From: JAVJQS01 sp040218815
Lineage (GTDB): Bacteria > Bacteroidota > Bacteroidia > Flavobacteriales_E > Vicingaceae
DNA length: 64,000 bases
NCBI GenBank assembly: GCA_040218815.1
Contig: JAVJQS010000005.1
Span: 1-64,000 of the forward strand
Direction of reading: 5' to 3'
A model generated the notes under the pieces. It did not search any database. It saw only the letters and a program-made list of their open reading frames with translations, and was not told where the DNA came from. Within the stretch, counting starts at the first letter, position 1. Each line of letters begins with the position of its first letter. Of this stretch, positions 17,666-24,419 are shown piece after piece. Position numbers and translations under genes: made by a program.

Positions 17666-18127
17666 ATGAAAAAATTGATAGCAATATTAGGAGTTGGAAT
17701 TCTGTTAGGGACTGCCACAGCACAAGAAAATTTAGTTTATGAAAACGGACAGTATTATACTGCTAATAATGAGCTTGTAAAAGGAGATTACTCTACCTAT
17801 CATAAAAACGGTAATGTTGAGGCTACTTATAATTTAGTAAATGGAGTCTTAAATGGCCAAGCCTTATTTTATTATGCCAATGGAGCAAAACAAGAAGTTG
17901 GGATGTATAAAAATGGTGAGAAGCACGGTGAGTGGATGAAATGGAATACTGCTGGTGATAAAACAGCTGTAGCCAATTACTACTTAGGTGAAAAAGATGG
18001 AACGTGGATTATTTGGGACGAAAATGGAGTTCAACGATATGAATTAAATTATAATAAAGGCGAAAAAACTGGAGTTTGGAAAATGTGGGATGAAAATGGA
18101 AAGATAGTTTCAGAGAAAGAATATTAA
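17666..18127 (+). CDS. Secreted MORN-type / YwqK-like repeat protein
   Basis: The 153-residue protein has a signal peptide cleaved around TATA-QE (residue 19). Then come five to six imperfect repeats of about 22 residues with the pattern Y-x-x-G-x-x-x-G-x-W-x-x-W/Y (e.g. YKNGEKHGEWMKWNTAGDK, YLGEKDGTWIIWDENG, YNKGEKTGVWKMWDENG). This is the MORN-2/YwqK antitoxin-like repeat, an elongated beta structure found widely in Bacteroidota, with no established function in most cases. It should be exported. A strong terminator follows. Confidence 0.85.
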   Translation: MKKLIAILGVGILLGTATAQENLVYENGQYYTANNELVKGDYSTYHKNGNVEATYNLVNGVLNGQALFYYANGAKQEVGMYKNGEKHGEWMKWNTAGDKTAVANYYLGEKDGTWIIWDENGVQRYELNYNKGEKTGVWKMWDENGKIVSEKEY

Positions 18128-18149
18128 ATTTATTCTTTCAACTAGTTTG

Positions 18150-18181
18150 AAAAGGGGAAATCAGTTTGATTTCCCCTTTTT
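18150..18181 (+). terminator. Rho-independent terminator
   Basis: AAAAGGGGAAATCA and TGATTTCCCCTTTT type arms with a short loop (GTTT) give a 14-bp hairpin followed by T. It is 23 bp after the repeat-protein stop. Confidence 0.85.
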
Positions 18182-18205
18182 GTTTTATAAGAACTGTAGA
18201 AAAAT

Positions 18206-18213
18206 TACCTTTG
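18206..18213 (+). promoter_or_regulatory. Putative -7 box upstream of isocitrate dehydrogenase
   Basis: TACCTTTG, a TAnnTTTG match, lies 87 nt before the ATG at 18301. A TTG at 18180-18182 gives a 23-nt spacing, longer than ideal. Confidence 0.4.
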
Positions 18214-18300
18214 CAAAATGAATTTGCTCTTAAAATTTAACGGCAATCTGCCAATAAAATTAGAGCTTTAGCATTCAAACTGAAAAAAATAACAAAATAA

Positions 18301-20514
18301 ATGGCGCAAAAAATAATTTATACTGAGACTGATGAAGCCCCAGCTTTAGCAACCTATTCATTTTTACCAATAGTTAAGAGGTTTGCTCGTGCTGCAGGCG
18401 TTGAGATTGAAACTAGCGACATTTCGTTGGCGGCAAGAATTTTAGCGCACTTTCCTGACTTTTTAGAAGAAAACCAGAGGGTGAAAAATGCGCTACAAGA
18501 GCTGGGTGAATTGGTGAAAAACCCGGAAGCGAACGTAATAAAGTTGCCAAACATTAGCGCTTCAATGCCTCAATTATTGGCTGCTATTAAAGAATTACAA
18601 GGGCAGGGGTTTGATTTGCCAAACTATCCTGAAGAACCTGCCAATGATAAGGAGAAAGAGATTAAATCAAGGTATGATAAAGTAAAAGGAAGTGCAGTAA
18701 ATCCAGTATTACGAGAAGGTAATTCTGATCGAAGAGCCCCTATGGCTGTGAAGGAGTTTGCGAGAAGGAACCCCCATTCTATGGGTGAGTGGTCTAAAGA
18801 TTCCAAATCACATGTTTCAACGATGAGCAAATCTGATTTTTGCTCCAACGAAAAGTCAGTCACAATAACTAAGGCCACCTCAGTGAAAATTGAATTGCAC
18901 AAAAATGATGGAACTGTTGAATTGCTTAAACCAGCATTTGAATTACAAGAAGGAGAGGTAATTGATTCAACCTTCATGAGTAAATCTGCTCTGATTGCAT
19001 TCTTGAAGCAGCAAAAGATTGAGGCAAAAGAACAGGGTGTCCTTTTTTCCTTGCACATGAAGGCAACTATGATGAAAGTATCAGATCCAATAATATTTGG
19101 TCATGCAGTAGAAGTGTTTTTTGCTGATGTGTTTGAGAAATATGGAGCTACTTTTAAAGAAATAGGAGCTAACCCAAGAGATGGATTAGGTAGTATGTTG
19201 GCTCAGTTAGAAACATTGCCAAAAGAAAAGCGTGAAGAAATTGAGAAAGCCTTCTCAGAAGCACTTTCCAACGGTCCAGATGTGGCTATGGTAAATTCTG
19301 ATAAGGGAATTACAAACCTACACGTGCCTAGTGATGTGATTATTGATGCATCGATGCCGGCCATGATCAGAACTTCAGGTAAAATGTGGAATAAAGAGGG
19401 CAAAGCCCAAGATGCAAAAGCCATTATTCCCGATAGCAGTTATGCTTCAGTTTATGATGAAACTATAAAATTTTGCAAAGAAAATGGAGCATTTGACCCA
19501 ACAACTATGGGTACAGTGCCAAATGTTGGTTTAATGGCTCAGAAAGCTGAAGAATATGGATCTCACGACAAGACATTTGAGTTAGAAACTGCAGGTAAAG
19601 TCTGTGTGGTTGCTGAAAGTGGAGACACCTTATTGGAGCATGAAGTGGAAGCAGGTGATATTTGGAGAATGTGCCAAGTGAAAGATGCACCAATACAAAA
19701 TTGGGTAAAGTTAGCTGTTGATAGAGCAAGAGCTACAAAATGGCCTACTGTATTTTGGTTAGACGAAAACCGAGCTCATGATGCTGAGTTGATTAAAAAA
19801 GTAAATCATTATTTAAAGGATTTTGACACAGAAGGGCTAGCTATTAGCATTAAATCTCCTGTTGAGGCAACAAAGTTTACCTTAAAGCGCCTCAAAGCTG
19901 GAGAAAATACCATCTCAGTGACTGGAAATGTATTGAGAGACTACTTAACCGACCTGTTTCCTATTTTAGAATTAGGAACTTCTGCTAAAATGTTGTCCAT
20001 TGTGCCGTTGATGAATGGAGGTGGCTTGTTTGAAACTGGCGCTGGGGGATCTGCTCCCAAGCATGTAGAGCAGCTGACTGAAGAAAACCATTTGAGGTGG
20101 GACTCGCTTGGTGAATTTTTAGCTTTAGCTGTTTCATTAGAACATTTAGGAGAAAAATCGGGAAATAATAAAGCATTGGTTTTAGCTGAAAAATTAGATA
20201 AAGCAACAAAACAACTTTTAATTAATGGTAATTCACCATCTCGAAAAGTGGGTGAATTGGATAATCGCGGGAGTCACTTCTATTTGGCGCTATATTGGTC
20301 AAGAGCATTGGCTGAGCAGGTAGCAAATACTGAGTTGCAAGAGCATTTCCACCCATTAGCAAAGGAGTTAGAGGCAAAAACAAGTCAAATTTTAAGTGAA
20401 CTAGCGGAAGTTCAAGGGAATTCAGTTGATTTAGGGGGGTATTATTATCCGAATAAAGAAAAAGTGGCAAATATTATGCGTCCTAGTCAAACCTTGAATG
20501 AGCTTATGGAATAA
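18301..20514 (+). CDS. icd: NADP-dependent isocitrate dehydrogenase, monomeric type
   Basis: The enzyme oxidises isocitrate to 2-oxoglutarate in the TCA cycle. The 737-residue length and the start MAQKIIYTETDEAPALATYS mark the 80-kDa monomeric class (as in Azotobacter and Corynebacterium), which is unrelated in size to the 45-kDa dimeric form. Typical strings include LPNISASMPQLLAAIKELQ, RRNPHSMGEWSKDSKSHVS, ATMMKVSDPIIFGH and LPLMNGGGLFETGAGGSAPKH-like VPLMNGGGLFETGAGGSAPK. The gene stands alone with its own terminator at 20582-20620. Downstream begins the accessory island. Confidence 0.97.
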   Translation: MAQKIIYTETDEAPALATYSFLPIVKRFARAAGVEIETSDISLAARILAHFPDFLEENQRVKNALQELGELVKNPEANVIKLPNISASMPQLLAAIKELQGQGFDLPNYPEEPANDKEKEIKSRYDKVKGSAVNPVLREGNSDRRAPMAVKEFARRNPHSMGEWSKDSKSHVSTMSKSDFCSNEKSVTITKATSVKIELHKNDGTVELLKPAFELQEGEVIDSTFMSKSALIAFLKQQKIEAKEQGVLFSLHMKATMMKVSDPIIFGHAVEVFFADVFEKYGATFKEIGANPRDGLGSMLAQLETLPKEKREEIEKAFSEALSNGPDVAMVNSDKGITNLHVPSDVIIDASMPAMIRTSGKMWNKEGKAQDAKAIIPDSSYASVYDETIKFCKENGAFDPTTMGTVPNVGLMAQKAEEYGSHDKTFELETAGKVCVVAESGDTLLEHEVEAGDIWRMCQVKDAPIQNWVKLAVDRARATKWPTVFWLDENRAHDAELIKKVNHYLKDFDTEGLAISIKSPVEATKFTLKRLKAGENTISVTGNVLRDYLTDLFPILELGTSAKMLSIVPLMNGGGLFETGAGGSAPKHVEQLTEENHLRWDSLGEFLALAVSLEHLGEKSGNNKALVLAEKLDKATKQLLINGNSPSRKVGELDNRGSHFYLALYWSRALAEQVANTELQEHFHPLAKELEAKTSQILSELAEVQGNSVDLGGYYYPNKEKVANIMRPSQTLNELME

Positions 20515-20581
20515 GCATGAACTCCTTAGTTATTGCAGCTATTTAAATGTATAAGAGCATTTGGAAGTTTTTAATAAAATC

Positions 20582-20620
20582 AACAAAAAAGGGAAGCAAT
20601 TTTGCTTCCCTTTTTTGTTG
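20582..20620 (+). terminator. Strong hairpin downstream of icd, shared with the duplicated fragment
   Basis: AACAAAAAAGGGAAGCAA and TTGCTTCCCTTTTTTGTT pair into a long hairpin with T runs on both sides, so it can act in both directions. The same GGGAAGCAA..TTGCTTCCC hairpin stands at 26101-26136 after the zinc-ribbon gene, as part of the ~150-bp duplication. Confidence 0.8.
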
Positions 20621-20628
20621 ATATATTT

Positions 20629-20733
20629 TTAAGCATTTCGCTTTAGTAGCCCCTGCCCTTGTTTTTCTTTTTCTTTACTCACTTCTTCAATCCCTGCCAT
20701 TTTTGGATCAATAAGAATTCGACCACAATGCTC
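20629..20733 (-). pseudogene. 3' fragment copy of the zinc-ribbon gene (26154-26966)
   Basis: The minus strand reads in frame EHCGRILIDPKMAGIEEV, then a diverged Lys/Gln-rich tail and TAA. The first 18 residues are identical to the C-terminal part of the intact zinc-ribbon protein; several DNA differences are synonymous, and one 9-nt gap keeps frame. The fragment has no start and its 5' side is cut at 20733, exactly where the cassette array begins. The terminator after it is also shared with the intact copy. I read it as a remnant created when the island was inserted or when the locus recombined. Confidence 0.85.
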
Positions 20734-20760
20734 TATGGCCTTCTGCTGGCAAGCGTTTTT
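20727..20760 (-). repeat. Half attC-like site at the left edge of the cassette array
   Basis: CAATGCTCTAT..(13 nt)..GGCAAGCGTTTTTTTATT resembles the right arms of the other sites (e.g. CAATGCACTAT and ..GTGCAACGTTTTTTATT), including the CGTTTTTTTA edge that supplies the TAA stop of the adjoining gene. The matching partner arm is absent; instead the zinc-ribbon fragment begins. The central part is poorly conserved, so this is a degenerate or secondary site. Confidence 0.5.
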
Positions 20761-21351
20761 TTATTTTTCTGTCTTTAATTTCCATTTATTATTAAGATCA
20801 TACTTTGTTTGTCTGGTTCCTATAAATATTGGTGGGGCGGCTATTCCAATTAATATTGCTTCAACAAGCGCCCATTCCTTTACTCCTTCTTTCCCTTTAT
20901 CTATGGCAGCTACCGGAAGCATTGCCACTCCTAAAACGGCACCTACGCCAATCCATGCGAAGGGTTCTAACCATCTTCTATTTTTAAACCAATCTTTCTT
21001 CAATACCTGAACTTCTGAAAAAGCTATTAAAACTGTGTCTTCTCTATATATAGCTTCAACATAAGTGATTGTAGTATCTTTAGATTTGCTAATGTTATAT
21101 GAGTATGAATATGTCGTGTCTTTGTCAGTTTTTGTGCTAACTGTTATTGAAATTGTAGAGTCGTTAAAATTTACAATTTTTTTAGAAGAATATGTTGTGT
21201 CTGAAGTCTTAATGTAATAATCTCTGTCAAGGTCAAGGTGCTTTTTCTTAGAAGGCTTATTTCTATGTTCCAATACCAACTTGTTCTGCCCCATAACAAT
21301 TGTCAATGAGAAAAGTAAAGTTATTAATGTAAAAATGGTTTTGATATTCAA
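20761..21351 (-). CDS. Cassette gene: exported protein with C-terminal membrane segments, unknown
   Basis: The 196-residue product starts at TTG (21351) with a signal peptide (IFTLITLLFSLTIVMGQ). It has a Ser/Thr/Asp-rich middle with repeated DTTYSY-like patterns (about 45-100), an aromatic basic patch (KKDWFKNRRWLEPFAW) and two hydrophobic stretches (IGVGAVLGVAMLPVAAI and ALVEAILIGIAAPPIFI). I do not recognise a family. The TAA stop sits exactly at the conserved edge of the array half site, and attC-like site A begins 29 bp upstream of the start, so this is one cassette. Its cargo role is unknown. Confidence 0.7.
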   Translation of the reverse strand: MNIKTIFTLITLLFSLTIVMGQNKLVLEHRNKPSKKKHLDLDRDYYIKTSDTTYSSKKIVNFNDSTISITVSTKTDKDTTYSYSYNISKSKDTTITYVEAIYREDTVLIAFSEVQVLKKDWFKNRRWLEPFAWIGVGAVLGVAMLPVAAIDKGKEGVKEWALVEAILIGIAAPPIFIGTRQTKYDLNNKWKLKTEK

Positions 21352-21379
21352 TTCAAATTGTCTTTTTAATTGCTTGCAG

Positions 21380-21582
21380 AACGCCCAAATATGGTGCGTA
21401 GTGAGTTAAGTAAAGATACAATTAGCCCCCGAAAACTTTCGGGGCTAATTAGTAAAAATCGCAGAGCAATTTTGTACATTTTCTTTTCTACAAAATTCGC
21501 TTGCGAATTTTACGGAGTATCAAAGAGCTACAAAAATGTCTTAACCTGCTGACTCACTAAGGACTATAAATGTTAGCGTGTC
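21380..21582 (-). repeat. attC-like palindromic site A
   Basis: This ~203-nt imperfect palindrome separates the exported-protein cassette from the toxin-antitoxin cassette. Left arm AAATATGGTGCGTAGTGAG pairs loosely with right arm ACTCACTAAGGACTATAAA. Two internal hairpins are seen: AGCCCC/GGGGCT around 21420-21450 and the perfect AAAATTCGC-TT-GCGAATTTT at 21492-21511. Positions 21387-21423 match site B 22465-22501 at 36 of 37 bases. The right edge has the shared CGTTTTTTTA. Confidence 0.7.
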
Positions 21583-21858
21583 GTTTTTTTATTTTCAGCC
21601 TTGTTCTCAGTCCGTCAATTTTGGGTCTGGTTCTCAGTCTATGTGATAAATAGGTTGAGCTTAATAAGATCTTAAATTGAAAAGCAAAACTTTGCGATTT
21701 TGTTTGATCAAAATCAAGCTTGCAGAAATTGGCGAAGTCCTCGGATAGAGTAAGAAGTCAAGTCGTTAAGAAAAGAAAAAGAATTTGGAACTTTCGTAAA
21801 ACTGAGCCTAACTATTTTGAAAAGTCTATAAGTTATTAAACTGGAAACTAAAAAGAGT
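21583..21858. other. Noncoding spacer in the toxin-antitoxin cassette
   Basis: These 276 bp lie between site A and the toxin stop codon. No supportable gene is seen on either strand: the minus frame ending at the conserved TAA is interrupted by TGA one codon earlier. It holds a 10-nt direct repeat GTTCTCAGTC at 21603 and 21630. It may be the remnant of a decayed cassette gene. Confidence 0.5.
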
Positions 21859-22161
21859 TTACTTTTTTAGCTTGGATTTCAAATCCATACTTCCATGAAG
21901 AATTCTGATTATTTCAATGAAGTCTTCAACAAGTATTTCATAAAATATGATGTGTTTTCTAATCCGGAAGCCAAGAAGATCGGATGATACTCCATGGTAA
22001 TTTTTTCCTTCATTTGGATTGTTTGCAATGTCTTGAAAGACTTTAACCAAACTATTGTAATATTTGTCAGCTTGATTTAAAGACCACTTTTTAACAGTGT
22101 AGCTCCAAATGTTATTCAAATCTTTAACCGCTGATTTACTGAGTTTGTATTTAAGCATCAA
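21859..22161 (-). CDS. RelE/ParE-family toxin
   Basis: The 100-residue protein shows the ParE fold signature: YKLSKSAVKDLNNIWSYTVKKW (alpha hairpin), QADKYYNSLVKVFQDIANNP and the C-terminal FRIRKHIIFYEILVEDFIEIIRILHGSMD. ParE toxins poison DNA gyrase, while RelE relatives cut mRNA; the RILHGSMD ending is of the ParE type. It overlaps its antitoxin gene (upstream, minus strand) by 11 bp, the usual coupled arrangement. It is carried in a cassette between sites A and B; toxin-antitoxin pairs are known to stabilise chromosomal integron arrays. Confidence 0.9.
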   Translation of the reverse strand: MMLKYKLSKSAVKDLNNIWSYTVKKWSLNQADKYYNSLVKVFQDIANNPNEGKNYHGVSSDLLGFRIRKHIIFYEILVEDFIEIIRILHGSMDLKSKLKK

Positions 22162-22402
22162 TATTATGCTTCGCTTTTAAATCTTTAAGGTTTTGCACAG
22201 GGTCAAAATCTTCAGCTATTCCGCTATCTTTACCTTCTTGAATTGCCGCTCTCAAAGCCATTAACTTGCTATCTTCATCTTCTAACAGCCGCAATCCTGC
22301 GCGAACGACTTCACTAACATTTTTATAACGTCCTACTGAGATTTGATTTGAAATAAATTCGTCAAAATAAGTGCCAAGTGATATTGAAGTATTTTTATTC
22401 AT
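22151..22402 (-). CDS. ParD-family antitoxin
   Basis: The 83-residue product (ATG at 22402; the longer reading is a weak extension) begins MNKNTSISLGTYFDEFISNQ and continues SVGRYKNVSEVVRAGLRLLEDEDSKL, a ribbon-helix-helix DNA-binding domain of the ParD/CC2985 type. The acidic C-terminal part (DSGIAEDFDPVQNLKDLKAKH) should wrap the ParE toxin. ParD neutralises ParE and represses its own promoter. The gene starts about 50 bp from the left arm of site B, so the pair probably has its own promoter in that gap. Confidence 0.9.
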   Translation of the reverse strand: MNKNTSISLGTYFDEFISNQISVGRYKNVSEVVRAGLRLLEDEDSKLMALRAAIQEGKDSGIAEDFDPVQNLKDLKAKHNIDA

Positions 22403-22451
22403 CTTAATAAATTTAAACAAATATACCAATAATTGGTAATTTTTTTCAATT

Positions 22452-22652
22452 GCCCATAACGGTTAAATATGGTGTGTAGTGAGTTAAGTAAAGATACAAT
22501 TTCAATTTAGCACTTAGCAAAAATCCCGTTCGAACGGGATAATTGTAAATTGCTCTCCAAAACAAAATCCGCTAGCGGATTTTGCGAGCCTGCAAATAGC
22601 TTTAAAACTCCCAAATTGCTTTACCCACAATGCATTATACAACGTGTTGTGC
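22452..22652 (-). repeat. attC-like palindromic site B
   Basis: This ~201-nt imperfect palindrome runs from CCATAACGGTTAAATATGG to CAATGCATTATACAACG..TTGTGC. Internal hairpins are ATCCCGTTCGAACGGGAT (22523-22540, perfect) and AAAATCCGCTAGCGGATTTT (22564-22583, perfect 20-nt palindrome). The right end GTTGTGC mirrors the integron R' box (GTTRRRY) with one deviation. The YdeI-like gene stop TAA lies 8 nt beyond, in the shared CGTTTTTTATT edge. Confidence 0.8.
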
Positions 22653-22660
22653 AACGTTTT

Positions 22661-23308
22661 TTATTCAACATTTTCTAATTGTTTATGCGAACCATCGCAA
22701 TTAGGTTTACGTTTTGAAAGTCCGCAAGTACAATCTGTTAATCCATAACCGTCAAAAATCCGCTTCATACTATTTTCAATTCGGGATATTTTGGTTTTTG
22801 ATTGTTTTGGTTTGTCGAAATGCAAAAGATAACCTCTTCGTCGTCCTGCTGTTAATTTCTCAAATGCTTTTTCAAACTCTGGATTTTCTTCAAAAATTTG
22901 TTCCAATTCCTCTGGTATTTCAAAATCAGTTGTCTTTTTCTTTTTGACTTTCAGACCGGATTTTTCGATTTCGATTGCTTCTTTTATATACTTTTTGATT
23001 ATCGGTTCAAGTTCTTCAACTTCTGATAATTCGGTAAATCTTATTTGTCGCGCAGATTGTGTGTTTTCAGTCTGTTGAACCAAGATATTTTCCGAGTCTT
23101 TTAATAATGCTCCTTTTTGAAACATAATAGCACAATAACCCTTGAACTCGTGGATTAGAACGATATTTTTACCATTGTCAGAATAACTTGGGTGCATCCA
23201 TTTATAATCTTCGTTCAGTCCACAATCCAATATAATTTTCCGAAGTTCGGTCAATTCCCTTTGCCATTTTTGAAGACTATTAAAGTATTCTTTTATTTCT
23301 TGGTTCAT
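22661..23308 (-). CDS. Cassette gene: YdeI/OmdA-type protein with a C-terminal CDGSH motif
   Basis: The 215-residue protein has a DUF1801-like N-terminal domain (about 1-115; LRKIILDCGLNEDYKWMHPSYSDNGKNIVLIHEFKGYCAIMF region). A YdeI/OmdA helical segment follows (about 130-190; IPEELEQIFEENPEFEKAFEKL, GRRRGYLLHFDKPKQSKTKISRIE). The tail CTCGLSKRKPNCDGSH fits the CDGSH 2Fe-2S signature CxCx2Sx3PxCDGxH exactly. YdeI proteins are linked to tolerance of cationic peptides; the iron-sulfur tail is an attached module seen in some Bacteroidota homologs. Cytosolic. It lies between sites B and C as a single-gene cassette with its stop at the site edge. Confidence 0.85.
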   Translation of the reverse strand: MNQEIKEYFNSLQKWQRELTELRKIILDCGLNEDYKWMHPSYSDNGKNIVLIHEFKGYCAIMFQKGALLKDSENILVQQTENTQSARQIRFTELSEVEELEPIIKKYIKEAIEIEKSGLKVKKKKTTDFEIPEELEQIFEENPEFEKAFEKLTAGRRRGYLLHFDKPKQSKTKISRIENSMKRIFDGYGLTDCTCGLSKRKPNCDGSHKQLENVE

Positions 23309-23335
23309 AGTTTAGAGTGTTCTTATCAAATTTTT

Positions 23336-23528
23336 GCTAACGTTTACTGTATGGTGCGTTGTGAATTAGATAAAAATAACACTTTCAGTTTATTAAATAA
23401 CAAAAGCTGCGAAGCAGCTTTTAAATTTTCCTTTTCTAAAAATCTGCAAGCAGATTTTGTGGTTTTTCAAATAGGGTAGAACCTAGCAAAACTACCTTGC
23501 TAACAATGCACTATACAGCTTGTTGTGC
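23336..23528 (-). repeat. attC-like palindromic site C
   Basis: This ~193-nt imperfect palindrome runs from GCTAACGTTTACTGTATGGTGCGTTGTG to CAATGCACTATACAGC..TTGTTGTGC; the two arms pair over about 25 nt with few mismatches. Internal hairpins are AAAAGCTGC-GAA-GCAGCTTTT (23402-23422) and AAAATCTGC-AA-GCAGATTTT (23439-23458). The stop codon of the nuclease-like gene starts at the next base. Confidence 0.8.
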
Positions 23529-24419
23529 TTAGTTTTTTTTATATTTCGTGATGCCACCTAAATTGCAATTAACTTGAAATCCTTCAATTAATTTTTGAAT
23601 ATTAAAGGGGTGGTAGCTAGCCTCTTTTTTAAATAATTCTGTGAAGGTTTTTGATATATCTGCTGGTATATCCTTTTTTATTTCTGCTAGAAAACTTGTA
23701 TAAGTTAGCGCTAATTCATCATGAGGCGTAATTATTTCGTCCCATGACAAGCAAATAGACCCGACCCTTTCAGAGTTAAAGGCGTGTGTTATTATCTCTT
23801 TAAAGTCAGATTCATGAATCCATTTTTTAGAAAGACGTATGAATATTATTCCAATCTTATCTTTAGGGAGTTGTTTTTTAGCTTTAGTTATAGAATTTAA
23901 AATTGATTTAAGAGAATACTGTTCTGATTCATTCTTTGATTTTACCTCACATGGAATAGCAAGGTTGTTTTTATTTATAAGTAAGTCAAAGTCTTTAGTT
24001 TTTTCAAAACTTGGCAGAGTAAATTCAACATCAAACCCTCTAGTAATGCAAAATAATGCTGCTTGCAGTTCGGCATAGTTGGATTGAATCGAGTCTTTTT
24101 TTATTCTATCAATTACTATTTCGAATCCTTTTACTTCTTGGAGGTTAATTAAAAGCTTTGCTAGTCGACATACTTTCTCAAAGTACTCACGAGTCATTCT
24201 AGACTTAATCGTTTTGTCTACTTGTAAGAATTTTCTATTACCTTTTTCCTTTTTACCGAAATCGGTTTTCGGCTTAACATTTTTGCTGCACCATTCCTCT
24301 CCGAGTTTATTAGATAAAATTAACCTTGAAACTCCGTAATGTAAATCGGCACTTTTTGTATAACCTTGATCAATATAATGACCTAAAAAGTTTGTTATAT
24401 GTGGAAGTCTCAAAATCAT
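23529..24419 (-). CDS. Cassette gene: PD-(D/E)XK nuclease-like protein
   Basis: The 296-residue protein is not one I can assign by family. A central segment (about 115-165) reads YAELQAALFCITRGFDVEF and onward, then KTKDFDLLINKNNLAIPCEVKSK. An early Glu, an Asp after a hydrophobic strand (DFDLLI) and an E-x-K (CEVKSK) form the PD-(D/E)XK nuclease pattern. A basic N-terminal part (VKPKTDFGKKEKGNRKF) could contact nucleic acid. Its ATG overlaps the stop of the upstream gene (TAATG), so both are one translational unit. Its TAA sits exactly at the edge of site C. A defence or DNA-processing role is an inference. Confidence 0.7.
   Translation of the reverse strand: MILRLPHITNFLGHYIDQGYTKSADLHYGVSRLILSNKLGEEWCSKNVKPKTDFGKKEKGNRKFLQVDKTIKSRMTREYFEKVCRLAKLLINLQEVKGFEIVIDRIKKDSIQSNYAELQAALFCITRGFDVEFTLPSFEKTKDFDLLINKNNLAIPCEVKSKNESEQYSLKSILNSITKAKKQLPKDKIGIIFIRLSKKWIHESDFKEIITHAFNSERVGSICLSWDEIITPHDELALTYTSFLAEIKKDIPADISKTFTELFKKEASYHPFNIQKLIEGFQVNCNLGGITKYKKN

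Noticed and set aside
18354..20470. Several minus-strand reading frames within icd
   Set aside because: They are mirror frames of a strongly coding gene with no domain or signal of their own.
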